A model generated the notes under the pieces. It saw only the letters and a program-made list of their open reading frames with translations, was not told where the DNA came from and searched no databases. This document shows positions 1 to 8,930 of a stretch of 19,943 nt of DNA, piece after piece. The translations under genes and the position numbers were made by a program. Each line of letters begins with the position of its first letter. Positions within the stretch are counted from its first letter, which is position 1. The stretch lies in contig JAFTQI010000006.1 of the NCBI GenBank assembly GCA_017462825.1, positions 1 to 19,943 on the forward strand, written 5' to 3'. Source of the DNA: Clostridia bacterium (lineage in GTDB: Bacteria > Bacillota_A > Clostridia > Christensenellales > Borkfalkiaceae).

Positions 1-1008
1 GAAACGGTGATGCTTGTAGGCAAGGGGGACTATGCGTCCTTGCTTTATCCCGCAACGGAAATCCTTTCCGTGCGCTCGTACGATTTGCAAACGGAATACG
101 TGCGCGGCGTGGACTATGAATACGACGAGGATCTTGGTGCGATTATCCGCGCGACCGACGCGATACCTTATATCCCTACGGAAGTGTATTATCCTTCACA
201 AGCAACGGAGGGGAAAACGTTTCGATGTACGGTAGATGGAAAACCGTATATCGCGTTCGCAGAAGGCTCGTATTTTTCCTCTAATCAGCTCGCAATTACC
301 TACCGACATACGGGGCAGGTGCGCGTTGAAAAGCCAACTTGCCAAAAAGAAGCCTTCTCGTCTACCCTTGAAAAATTGCAAAAGAACGAGCCTGTAAAGT
401 TTCTTTTTTACGGAGATTCTATTACGGTCGGCGCAAATTCGAGCGGCTTTGTGGACTATTCGCCGCATGCGGACACGTGGACGAAGATGGTGTTTAATAC
501 TCTAGTACAAAAATATGGCGCGACGAATGCCGAATACGTTAATACGGCGGTGGGCGGTTGGACGAGCCAAAACGGTATCGACAATTTAGAAGAAAAAGCG
601 CTTGCTCATAACGCGGACGCGGTGTTTATCGGGTTTGGCATGAACGATGGGGGCTTGTCGCCGAGTACGCATGCGGCGCAAATCAAGGAAATCATTGATT
701 CGATGAAAGCGGTGAATCCAAACGTGGAAATTTGTTTGGTTTCCACGATGTTGCCTAATAAAGAAGTTTACGGTTTTTATAGGAATCAGTACGCCTTTGA
801 AGAAGAGTATAAAAAGCTTATCGCGGAATACCGCGAAAAGGGGGACACGAAGATTTGTCTTGCGCCCGTTACGTCTATGCATCAGGCGATTTTGGAAAAG
901 AAACGCTATTACGATATGACGGGAAACAACGTAAACCACCCCAACGATTTTATGGCGAGAGTGTACGCGCAAACGGTTTTCCAAACGGTGTGCGGCTACG
1001 AAGACTAA
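1..1008 (+). CDS. SGNH/GDSL-family hydrolase (5' end cut by window edge)
   Basis: The reading frame is open from base 1, so the gene very probably starts upstream of the window; the GTG at 7 has no ribosome binding site in view. The catalytic part shows the SGNH blocks: GDSITVGA (nucleophile Ser codon at 418-420), a Gly block in VGGWTS, an Asn block in GFGMNDGG, and a C-terminal NHPND with the His codon at 937-939. The first 130 residues form a beta-rich region before the hydrolase core, as in two-domain clostridial SGNH proteins. Family members hydrolyse esters, often acyl or acetyl groups on glycans or lipids; the substrate here cannot be read from the sequence. The position three before the catalytic His, usually Asp, is Asn. 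The gene ends at a strong terminator, so it is a separate unit from the protease downstream. Confidence 0.85.
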   Translation, partial: ETVMLVGKGDYASLLYPATEILSVRSYDLQTEYVRGVDYEYDEDLGAIIRATDAIPYIPTEVYYPSQATEGKTFRCTVDGKPYIAFAEGSYFSSNQLAITYRHTGQVRVEKPTCQKEAFSSTLEKLQKNEPVKFLFYGDSITVGANSSGFVDYSPHADTWTKMVFNTLVQKYGATNAEYVNTAVGGWTSQNGIDNLEEKALAHNADAVFIGFGMNDGGLSPSTHAAQIKEIIDSMKAVNPNVEICLVSTMLPNKEVYGFYRNQYAFEEEYKKLIAEYREKGDTKICLAPVTSMHQAILEKKRYYDMTGNNVNHPNDFMARVYAQTVFQTVCGYED

Positions 1009-1024
1009 AACAGAAATTTTTAGC

Positions 1025-1055
1025 AAAAAAACGTCCCTTGACGGGGCGTTTTTTT
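1025..1055 (+). terminator. Rho-independent terminator of the SGNH hydrolase gene
   Basis: A run of A, then stem ACGTCCC paired with GGGGCGT (one G-U pair) around a five-base loop, then seven T. It starts 17 bases after the hydrolase stop codon. Confidence 0.9.
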
Positions 1056-1091
1056 GCGTTTGGAAATATTTTATCTACATTCTTTGAAAAA

Positions 1092-1112
1092 ATTATATAG
1101 TACCTATATAAT
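1092..1112. promoter_or_regulatory. Perfect inverted repeat upstream of the protease promoter (candidate operator)
   Basis: ATTATATAG and CTATATAAT form perfect 9-base arms around a 3-base centre (TAC). The element ends 15 bases before the -35 box of the protease promoter. The position suits binding by a dimeric activator or repressor, or an AT-rich UP element. No regulator gene is nearby, so the role is inferred. Confidence 0.5.
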
Positions 1113-1127
1113 ATCACGAAAAAAATC

Positions 1128-1156
1128 TTGACATACGCGCGAAAAAAGTGTAAAAT
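1128..1156 (+). promoter_or_regulatory. Sigma-A type promoter for the giant surface protease
   Basis: A perfect -35 TTGACA (1128-1133), a 17-base spacer and a -10 TAAAAT (1151-1156, 5 of 6 consensus). The start of transcription should lie near 1163, giving a leader of about 105 bases. Confidence 0.85.
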
Positions 1157-1174
1157 AGTATAGTATGGAAGAAT

Positions 1175-1215
1175 AGGGGTTCTTTTATTAAAAGTCAGCG
1201 AAAAAGCAAACCCCT
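1175..1215 (+). promoter_or_regulatory. Nested stem structure in the protease mRNA leader
   Basis: Outer stem AGGGGTT (1175-1181) pairs with AACCCCT (1209-1215). An inner hairpin CTTTT/AAAAG (1182-1194) abuts the 5' arm with no gap, leaving a 14-base A-rich strand before the closing arm. The structure sits soon after the expected transcription start. It matches no riboswitch class that I recognise. Confidence 0.4.
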
Positions 1216-1241
1216 TAACAAACATAGATAAACATTAAGAA

Positions 1242-1263
1242 GAGCCGATTTTGGCTCGGGAGG
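1242..1263 (+). promoter_or_regulatory. Hairpin abutting the ribosome binding site of the protease gene
   Basis: GAGCC (1242-1246) and GGCTC (1253-1257) form a five-pair hairpin ending exactly where the ribosome binding site GGGAGG (1258-1263) begins. The ATG follows four bases later. The hairpin leaves the site exposed and may stabilise the mRNA or tune initiation. Confidence 0.5.
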
Positions 1264-1267
1264 CTAT

Positions 1268-4200
1268 ATGAAGAAAACGACAAAGCGTATTCTTTGCGGA
1301 GCACTTTCCGCAATGATGCTGTCCACGGTCGCGATTGAAGGCGCGTTGCGTTGGAAGGATGCGGATGGCGCCGTTTTGGGTTCGACTGCGGCAAGCGTCG
1401 CAGACGACGTGACGTTCAAAAACGTTACGGGTCAATACGACACGTCCAAAATCCGCGAGGAAAATTTCAATTCCAGCGTAATTAAGAACGAAGACGTTGC
1501 GCCGAAGTACGAAACGCGTACCGTTATGGTCACGTTGGACGGCAAACCTTTGATTGAGCGCGCGGAGGGGGACGTTACCGAATACATAGATTCTTGGTCG
1601 GGAGATCTTGCGGCGGCGGAAATTGCTGACGAACAGGACGCGTTCTTGAAGAAACTCAAAAAGACGGGCATTCCTTATTCCTTGGAACACCGTTATAACA
1701 CCGTATTGAACGGGGTTGCGATTGAAATTGATACGAAATACGTGGCCGATATCAAGAAGATGTCGGGTGTGGACAGCGTTGTTATCACGACGAGCTATGC
1801 TGAGCCTAAGACGGCGGCGGTAACGTCGGGTGGCGTTACGTTCAACACTACGCAGGTATACGATACGGGTATTTACGATTCGTCCAAGTACGTAGAAAAA
1901 TACGGCTCGGAAATGGTCGTTGCCGTACTCGATACCGGTTTGGACTATACCCACGCGGCATTCCAAGACTTCAAGACGGAAGACGTCGGCTATGCATGGT
2001 CGGAAACGTACGTAGCGGAGCTTCTCGCTAAAAAGGATTTGGCGGCGGAAGACCGCTCGGGCGCGTTGACGGTAGGCGACGTATTTATCAGCAATAAAGT
2101 GCCTTTTGCGTACGACTATGCGGACGACGATCCCGACGTATATCCGTCCTATTCTAACCACGGTACGCACGTTGCGGGTATTATCGGCGGTTATGACGAA
2201 AGCGGTTACACCGACGCAGACGGTGAGCATATTGACATACCTTTCGAAGGCGTTGTTCCCGACTGTCAGCTTGTGATTTGTAAAGTATTCACGGACGACC
2301 TTGACGATCCCGATATTGGCGGAGCAGTTGCGGAAGACATCGTTGCGGCGCTTGAAGACTGCGTTAAGCTGGGTGTTGACGTTATCAACATGTCGCTGGG
2401 TACGTCCTGCGGCTTTACGACGACGAACGACGGCGACGACGAAGGGAAGATGCTCAACGACGTATACGAAAGAATTCAAGATAAGGGTATTAGCCTTATT
2501 TGTGCGGCGAGCAACGATTATAGCGCGGGCTATGGCGGCGTTTACGGTACGAACCTTGCAACCAACCCCGATTCAGGTACTGTAGGTTCGCCCTCTACTT
2601 TCGCGGCGGCGCTTTCCGTTGCAAGTATCAACGGTCAGCAAGCACCTTACGTGAGGGCAAACGCTGGCGATTCCAACCGTGAAGCATACGTATTCTATGA
2701 AGAATCCCGCGACATCGACGGTAACCCGTACGATTTCGTAAAAGATATGTACGAGCGCTACGGCAAGACGACGTTCGAATACGTTCTCGTGCCTGGTATC
2801 GGTGACTCATCCGATTATACCTCGTCGGTAAGACGCTTATTCAAGGACGCGAACGGCAACAGCTTGAACAGAATCGCCGTAGTAAAGCGTGGTGACGCTA
2901 CCTTCCAAAAGAAAGTAGAGGTTGCTATGGCGATGGGCGCGGCGGGTATCATCGTTTACAACAACGTGGCGGGTGTTATCCGTATGAACCTCGGCGAAAT
3001 CGACAATCCGATCCCTGCGGTATCCATTACAATGAACGCAGGCGCGGCGTTGGCACAGGTGCAAAACTATTCGAGCGACGAGGAAGCGGCAGGCAAAATC
3101 GACCGTGTGGGTACGATTGAATTGAGCGCGGCTTACACGGCAGGTCCGTTCATGAGTGAATTCTCCTCTTGGGGACCTACGCACGATTTGAAATTGAAGC
3201 CGGAAATCACGGCGCACGGCGGGGAAATCACTTCTGCCGTACCCGGTGGTTACGGCGAACAAAGCGGTACGTCGATGGCTTCGCCGAATATGGCGGGTTT
3301 CATGGCGCTTATCCGTCGTTATATTGAAAAAGACCATGGGGAACTGGTAGACTCCCTTTTAGAAGAATTTAATAAAAATCTTCCCGACGAAGATAAGGTG
3401 GGGAAAGCGGTGATTGTCAACCGTCTTGCAATGCAGCTTACGATGAGTACGGCGGGTACGGTTTACGATCAGGACGGCTTGCCTTATTCGCCGAGAAAGC
3501 AGGGCGCGGGCGTAGCGAGAATGGAAAACGTTATCGACCACACGCAAGCCTATTTGTGGACGGACGTAGAGAGAAACGACTACCGTCCGAAAATAGAAGT
3601 ATTCGACAATACGGAAGGGGTTTACGAACTCAACTTTAACGTCACCAACTTCAGCAAGACGGACGATTTGACGTTCAAGCCTACGCACCTTGCGATGACG
3701 GAAACTCTTTCGCGCGATAAGTTGACGGTAGCGGAACAGGCGCGTATGCTCGATAGAGCGCAAGCGCTTTGGAAGGTAAACGGAGAAGATTTAGAAAGCG
3801 GCGAAAAAATCACCGTCGGCGCGGGCGAATCCGCAACCGTTAGCGTAACCCTTATCCTTGACCAAACGGAAAAAGATTACATTAACGAAAGCTTCAAAAA
3901 CGGTATGTACGTAGAAGGTTTCTTGCAGCTTGTTTCCGAAACGGCAGGTCAATGTGATTTAAGTATCCCTTTCCTCGGTTTCTATGGCGATTGGGACGAT
4001 GCGCCCATGCTCGACTATACGGCTTTTGAAGTCGCGGCGGACGCACAAAACGACGCGGTCATTGAAGAAAAGAAGAAGAAAGCGAGCGTATGGGAAACCC
4101 TGCCTTACACTTCTTACTATAATGAAAAATACATTTTGCCCATGGGCGGCTATACCTATCTTCTTGCGGAAGACGACGAGCCCATGTACGTGAACGAAGA

Positions 4201-7200
4201 GCATTGCGCAGTATCCCGTTACAATGAATACTACGGCGAGGGCAACTCAGAAAACTACATGACGTCCACGCAAATTAAAGCGGTGTACGCTGGCTTGCTC
4301 CGTAACGCGCGTGTGGTAAGATATAGTATGTATAACGTAGACACGGGCGAAGTGATTATCCAAGATAAGATCATTAACCGCGTGGGGAAAGCGTACTCGG
4401 GCGGCGGCAGTGCAGTCCCTGCGAACGTAGAGTTGGAAATCGGTCCTGAAGCGGCAGGGCTTGTAGCAAACGGCAAGTACCGTATCGATTTAGAGTTCTT
4501 CAAGGACACGCCTGCGGCAGGCGAAAGAGCGAGTGAAGAAAACACCTACTCTTTCTCGTACACGGTAGACTACGAAGCACCTATTCTCGACGACGTGCGC
4601 GTGCGTTACTATAATTATAAAGACGGCAACGTCGAAAAGCAGCGTATCTATTTGGATATCGACGTATTTGATAACCATTATGCGCAAGCATTGATGCTTT
4701 GCTATCCCGTTACCGATTCCGAGGGTCAAGTCAGCTTGATGTTGGCGACGGAATATCCCACGCCGATTCGCGACGCGAATAAGAACGGCACGACTACGGT
4801 TTCGATTGAAGTGACGGACATCTATGAAAAACACGGCGGTCAGCTTTACGTGCGGATCGACGACTATGCAGTAAATAGTTGTTTGTATCAGCTCGACATC
4901 AACAAAGCGAACGCAAGCGTACTTCCCGAAGGGGGCGCGTTCACGCTCGAAGAAGGGTGTGAAAACGTAACGCTCGGTATTTACGAGACGCGTAAGATCG
5001 GTTTGACGTACGACGATTCGTTCACGGCGGCAGACCCTTCGAATTTCCTTTGGACGTCGATGAATCCCGGTATCGCGGACGTGAAGAACGGCGAAATCGT
5101 CGGTTTGAAAGCTGGTACGACGGAAATTGCGGTAAGCAACCGCAAGGGCGGAACGAAGAATATCCAAGTCACCGTTACGGAAGACGTAAATGCGGCGCTG
5201 CCTAACGTACCGACGATTTCTTTCGGTTTGATAAAGACGGACACCGAATCGCTTGAAAAAGCGGAAGGGGTGGTTGCGGTCAATGCAGGCAAAGAATTTG
5301 CCTTGACGGTTGAAACGGATCCTTGGTATCATCCGATGACGAATCTTCGTCTTGCGTGGAAGAGTTTGAACGAAGACGTGGCGACGGTAGACCAAAACGG
5401 TAACGTACATACCCTTCGAGACGGCTCGGCGGCGCTTTCTGCGACGGTGGAAAGGAAAGTTGTCAGCGGCGGCGTAGAAAAGTGGGAAACGACGTGGAGC
5501 TCGGCGAACGTGACCTTGCGCGTTCAAGACGAATTCCGCGTATCGAACTTCACGCTCCAAGATTATAACGGCGTGGGCGGCGTAGTCAAGATTCCCACCG
5601 ATTTGAATATTATGTATATCGGCGACGAAGCGTTCAAGGATAACGACAACATCACGAAGATCATCATTCCTTCGTCCGTTGTGCAAATCAATCCTCGCGC
5701 GTTTATGAACTGTACGGCACTCGAAGAAGTACATTTCGTATCCGAAAATCACCGTGAAGACGAAGACGGCAACGTAATCGATTACGGCGTAGACGAAAAC
5801 GGCAAGAAGATTGTTATCGACTGGTCGGATTTGACCCTCATTTACGAGCAAGCGTTCTATAATTGCCCGAATTTAAGATTGGTCGATCTTTCCAACGTTA
5901 AGACGATCACAGTCGACTATTTGAGCTTTGCGGAATGTCCGAAGCTGGAAACAATCGAAGATATGGCAAGCATCGGTACGATGCACCATCAAGCGTTTAT
6001 GAACTGCGGCTTTAAGAGCGTAGACCTTACGGGTTTGCACATGAGCGGACAGTACGTATTCCAAGGTTGTGACCAGATCACGAAGATTGAAACGGGTAAG
6101 TTTACGGCAATCGGCGATTATATGTTCGCAGGCTGTTCCTCGCTTACCGAAGTGGTGATTAGGACGCCGAAAGTCGGCGTAGGCGCATTCTCGGGCTGTG
6201 AAAACTTGACGAGCGTTACCTTTGACGACGGCGTAACGGCAGGGAATAAGGGTGCGTTGAGTTTTGACATCGGCGCAAGAGCCTTTGAAAACTGCGGCAA
6301 AAATGCAAAAGTTGCCTTGAGCGTATACTTCGGCGACGAAATCATTCGTTCCATCGGCAGCCGAGCGTTTGCGGGCACGAATATTAAAGAACTCGACTTC
6401 TCGCAAATGAAAGGGTTAAAGAGTCTTGGTGCGGACGTCTTTGCAAGCGTTGCAAGCATCGACGAAATCGTGATCGGCGACGGTATCGATTTGGAAGCGA
6501 TCCAAATGAACGGCGCGCCGTTTAGCGGCAAGACGGTTAAGGTCGCAAGCGGTTCTACATTGTATGAAGACCCTAACGAAGAAGGGATTATTTATACGAA
6601 AGGACAAAAGAAGATTCTCTTTGTTAACGAATCGGTAACGGAATATACCATGCCCGCGACGGTAACGAGTATTGCGGATTACGCGTTTGCAAACAGCGCA
6701 ATTACAGAAATCGTAATGAGCGCGAACCTGACGGATATCGGCAACTACGCGTTTATGAATTCGAAAGTGGAATCGGTAGATTTCAACGGCGCGGCTTTGA
6801 GTGAAATCGCAGTCGGTGCATTCTACGGTTCAATGATTAGAAACATCGTATTGCCCGATAGCGTAGAAAGAGTGAATAATTACGCGTTTGCGGAATCGGC
6901 ACTCTATACGTTCACGGCAAACGGCTTGAAAGAGTTGGGCAACGGGGTATTTGAAAACTGTATCGTAATGCAGGAAATCACGCTTGCCGACGGTATTGAA
7001 AGAATGGGCAACAGCACGTTCGCAGGCTGTATCAATTTGACGAAAGTTGCGCTTCCTTCCGTGAAGAGTCTTGGCAGAAACACTTTCCGCGGGGCAACCC
7101 AGCTTGAAGAAGTAAGCTTTGGCGCGAATGCAACGACAACGGGTATGTATACGTTTACGGGTTCGTCTGTGGAAACGGTCGTATTCAACGGCAACCAAAT

Positions 7201-8911
7201 TACGGAAATCGGCGCAGGCACGTTTAGCCAAGTCGGTAATGTATCGATTAAGAATATGCAAGGCGGTCAGTTGGTAGACGGCTTACCTTCGAGCGTAACC
7301 TCGGTCGGCGCATATGCATTCTACGGCGTGCGTATCAATGCGTTGAAAGGACTCGACCAAATCGAATATTTCGGCGATTATTCTTTCTATAACACGAATT
7401 TCAGCACGTTGAACTTAAGCAGCGCACTCTACATCGGCGAAATGGCGTTTGCCGCGCAAAACCAAGTAAACGAAAACGGCAACGCTTCCTATACGAGCCT
7501 TTCCATTCCTAACGTTATCAGCATTGGAAACTATGCGTTCTTGAACGGTATGGAAGAAGAAGTAATCATTCCCGCAAGCGCGATGTTCATTGGCGAAGGC
7601 GCGTTCGCGTCGAGTGCAAACTTGACGAAGTTTACGGTAGACGGCGGCGATAAATTCTTCGTATGCGAAGACGGTGTGCTTTATCGTTACTTGAACAAAG
7701 AAGCGAAAGAATACGAGCTTATCGCATATCCTACGGCTTTGAACGCAAAGGGCGAGGCTGGCGAAAGAGAATATTCGATTTTGGAAGGCACGCTCCGCGT
7801 GCAAGCGTACGCGTTCTATCAAATCAAGAACGGCGCGATTGACAAGGTAGTCCTTCCTTACAGCGTAAATACGATTGGCGACAGCGCGTTCTATCAAAGC
7901 GGCATCAAGCATTATACGTTCGAAAGTATCATTGCTCCCGTTTTGGAAACGGTATACCGCTCCGAAATCGAAACGGCAATCGAAGAAAGCTCAACAATCG
8001 CGTACTATAAGGGATATTACTATTCCAACTTTGAAAACCTTATCTACTATTACAGTGATTACGTTCGCGAAGAAAGCCCGCTTTCGATGAGCTATCCCAC
8101 GAACGGCAAGGGTTACGATAACCATATTTATAAGCTGTATTTCAGCGAAAGAACGCAGCTTGGTATTTATATGGAAGACTTGACCCGTGAAATCATTGCA
8201 AACATTAAGAAATTTGATAGTATGCTTTCGGAAATCGTTTCGTGGACGGAAAACGTAACGGATGAAAACAAAGCGAAAGTGGAAGCTTTGGCGGAAGAAG
8301 TAAAGCAAACGCGTTCGAATTACAATACGCTTAAGACGAACGTGGCACAATCCGTTTACTTTACCGAAGAACTCATCGACGCGCTTATGCGTGTAGAAAT
8401 GAAAGTTCGTGAAGCGAAAGCGGCTTACGGTATTGAGACCCAACTTCTCCGCTTGCAAATTTCCGACGGCTCGACGCATAGAAAGGATTACGTCGTTGGC
8501 GAATTCTTCGATATCACGGGCTTGGAGCTTGTCCTTGTATACGAGGACTACTCGACGGAAATCGTTGGCGAGGCAGAAATCACCTTGCTTACGACGACGG
8601 CGCTCACCCTTAGAACGAAATCTGTAGAAGTGGAATGCCGCGGCAAGAAAACGCCCGTTCCCGTCACCGTGAAGGACGCAGTTGTAGAATCTGAAACGCC
8701 CGAAACGAACGATCCTACGGAAGATTCCGGAGCTATTGAAATCCCCGAAGTCCCCGAAAACAGCGCAGAAACTGAAAAGGACGGCAAGGGCGGCTGCGGC
8801 AGCGTTGTTGGCGGCGCGACGTTGAGCGCAATCACGCTTGCAACGGCTTGCGTAGCATTGCTTGGCAAAAAGAAAACGAAAGAGGCTGACGAAGCCGATT
8901 CCAAAAAATAA
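1268..8911 (+). CDS. Giant secreted S8 subtilase with PA domain, Ig-like modules, BspA-type LRRs and C-terminal membrane tail
   Basis: This 2547-residue protein starts at an ATG with GGGAGG upstream. Order: basic, hydrophobic signal peptide (1-26); I9-like propeptide (about 83-178); S8 catalytic domain with Asp222 (LDTG), His298 (NHGTH), oxyanion Asn416 and Ser669 (GTSMASP), interrupted by a PA insert (about 497-605). Next come an fn3_5-like domain ending near FLGFYGDW (902), further beta domains, two Big_2-like domains (about 1228-1307 and 1315-1425), BspA-type LRRs (about 1440-2220), a helical, probably coiled-coil stretch (2297-2390), a Big_3-like domain (2392-2472), an acidic Pro/Glu linker, GGCGS, one TM helix (about 2514-2534) and a Lys-rich end. 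All catalytic residues are present, so it should be an active cell-surface endopeptidase, related in layout to C5a peptidase and lactocepin. The substrate is unknown. Joining the protease to a long LRR array is unusual. Confidence 0.93.
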   Translation: MKKTTKRILCGALSAMMLSTVAIEGALRWKDADGAVLGSTAASVADDVTFKNVTGQYDTSKIREENFNSSVIKNEDVAPKYETRTVMVTLDGKPLIERAEGDVTEYIDSWSGDLAAAEIADEQDAFLKKLKKTGIPYSLEHRYNTVLNGVAIEIDTKYVADIKKMSGVDSVVITTSYAEPKTAAVTSGGVTFNTTQVYDTGIYDSSKYVEKYGSEMVVAVLDTGLDYTHAAFQDFKTEDVGYAWSETYVAELLAKKDLAAEDRSGALTVGDVFISNKVPFAYDYADDDPDVYPSYSNHGTHVAGIIGGYDESGYTDADGEHIDIPFEGVVPDCQLVICKVFTDDLDDPDIGGAVAEDIVAALEDCVKLGVDVINMSLGTSCGFTTTNDGDDEGKMLNDVYERIQDKGISLICAASNDYSAGYGGVYGTNLATNPDSGTVGSPSTFAAALSVASINGQQAPYVRANAGDSNREAYVFYEESRDIDGNPYDFVKDMYERYGKTTFEYVLVPGIGDSSDYTSSVRRLFKDANGNSLNRIAVVKRGDATFQKKVEVAMAMGAAGIIVYNNVAGVIRMNLGEIDNPIPAVSITMNAGAALAQVQNYSSDEEAAGKIDRVGTIELSAAYTAGPFMSEFSSWGPTHDLKLKPEITAHGGEITSAVPGGYGEQSGTSMASPNMAGFMALIRRYIEKDHGELVDSLLEEFNKNLPDEDKVGKAVIVNRLAMQLTMSTAGTVYDQDGLPYSPRKQGAGVARMENVIDHTQAYLWTDVERNDYRPKIEVFDNTEGVYELNFNVTNFSKTDDLTFKPTHLAMTETLSRDKLTVAEQARMLDRAQALWKVNGEDLESGEKITVGAGESATVSVTLILDQTEKDYINESFKNGMYVEGFLQLVSETAGQCDLSIPFLGFYGDWDDAPMLDYTAFEVAADAQNDAVIEEKKKKASVWETLPYTSYYNEKYILPMGGYTYLLAEDDEPMYVNEEHCAVSRYNEYYGEGNSENYMTSTQIKAVYAGLLRNARVVRYSMYNVDTGEVIIQDKIINRVGKAYSGGGSAVPANVELEIGPEAAGLVANGKYRIDLEFFKDTPAAGERASEENTYSFSYTVDYEAPILDDVRVRYYNYKDGNVEKQRIYLDIDVFDNHYAQALMLCYPVTDSEGQVSLMLATEYPTPIRDANKNGTTTVSIEVTDIYEKHGGQLYVRIDDYAVNSCLYQLDINKANASVLPEGGAFTLEEGCENVTLGIYETRKIGLTYDDSFTAADPSNFLWTSMNPGIADVKNGEIVGLKAGTTEIAVSNRKGGTKNIQVTVTEDVNAALPNVPTISFGLIKTDTESLEKAEGVVAVNAGKEFALTVETDPWYHPMTNLRLAWKSLNEDVATVDQNGNVHTLRDGSAALSATVERKVVSGGVEKWETTWSSANVTLRVQDEFRVSNFTLQDYNGVGGVVKIPTDLNIMYIGDEAFKDNDNITKIIIPSSVVQINPRAFMNCTALEEVHFVSENHREDEDGNVIDYGVDENGKKIVIDWSDLTLIYEQAFYNCPNLRLVDLSNVKTITVDYLSFAECPKLETIEDMASIGTMHHQAFMNCGFKSVDLTGLHMSGQYVFQGCDQITKIETGKFTAIGDYMFAGCSSLTEVVIRTPKVGVGAFSGCENLTSVTFDDGVTAGNKGALSFDIGARAFENCGKNAKVALSVYFGDEIIRSIGSRAFAGTNIKELDFSQMKGLKSLGADVFASVASIDEIVIGDGIDLEAIQMNGAPFSGKTVKVASGSTLYEDPNEEGIIYTKGQKKILFVNESVTEYTMPATVTSIADYAFANSAITEIVMSANLTDIGNYAFMNSKVESVDFNGAALSEIAVGAFYGSMIRNIVLPDSVERVNNYAFAESALYTFTANGLKELGNGVFENCIVMQEITLADGIERMGNSTFAGCINLTKVALPSVKSLGRNTFRGATQLEEVSFGANATTTGMYTFTGSSVETVVFNGNQITEIGAGTFSQVGNVSIKNMQGGQLVDGLPSSVTSVGAYAFYGVRINALKGLDQIEYFGDYSFYNTNFSTLNLSSALYIGEMAFAAQNQVNENGNASYTSLSIPNVISIGNYAFLNGMEEEVIIPASAMFIGEGAFASSANLTKFTVDGGDKFFVCEDGVLYRYLNKEAKEYELIAYPTALNAKGEAGEREYSILEGTLRVQAYAFYQIKNGAIDKVVLPYSVNTIGDSAFYQSGIKHYTFESIIAPVLETVYRSEIETAIEESSTIAYYKGYYYSNFENLIYYYSDYVREESPLSMSYPTNGKGYDNHIYKLYFSERTQLGIYMEDLTREIIANIKKFDSMLSEIVSWTENVTDENKAKVEALAEEVKQTRSNYNTLKTNVAQSVYFTEELIDALMRVEMKVREAKAAYGIETQLLRLQISDGSTHRKDYVVGEFFDITGLELVLVYEDYSTEIVGEAEITLLTTTALTLRTKSVEVECRGKKTPVPVTVKDAVVESETPETNDPTEDSGAIEIPEVPENSAETEKDGKGGCGSVVGGATLSAITLATACVALLGKKKTKEADEADSKK
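5618..7920 (+). repeat. Array of about 27 BspA-type (LRR_5) leucine-rich repeats within the protease
   Basis: Protein-level repeats of about 21-24 residues share the core IGxxAFxxCxxLxxVxxP. Examples are IGDYMFAGCSSLTEVVI and MGNSTFAGCINLTKVAL. Two longer units, near 6590-6640 and 7660-7760, carry the DGVLY-type beta insertion common in BspA-like proteins. Such arrays usually bind host or bacterial surface ligands. I count about 27 units by eye. Confidence 0.85.
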
Positions 8912-8930
8912 TCGCAAAGGAGAACGTACT

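Noticed and set aside
1164..1267. Known riboswitch in the protease leader
   Set aside because: I looked for c-di-GMP, preQ1 and similar conserved cores and saw none; only generic stems are supported.
1235..2479. Minus-strand open frame of 414 codons opposite the protease gene
   Set aside because: It lies antisense to a gene with clear domains, its product is Arg/Val/Asn-rich with no recognisable motif, and it has no ribosome binding site. It is a by-product of codon choice in the protease gene.
4490..5851. Minus-strand open frame of 453 codons opposite the protease gene
   Set aside because: Same reason: it is a shadow of the Ig-like region, with Arg/Val/Phe-rich composition and no domain.
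5618..7920. DNA-level tandem repeat or CRISPR-like array in the LRR region
   Set aside because: The repetition is in the protein motif only; the DNA units vary and have no constant repeat-spacer layout.
8862..8930. Upstream start for the first zinc-ribbon protein
   Set aside because: It would add a Lys/Arg-rich segment that is the protease C-terminus read in another frame. The ATG at 8931 has a proper ribosome binding site.
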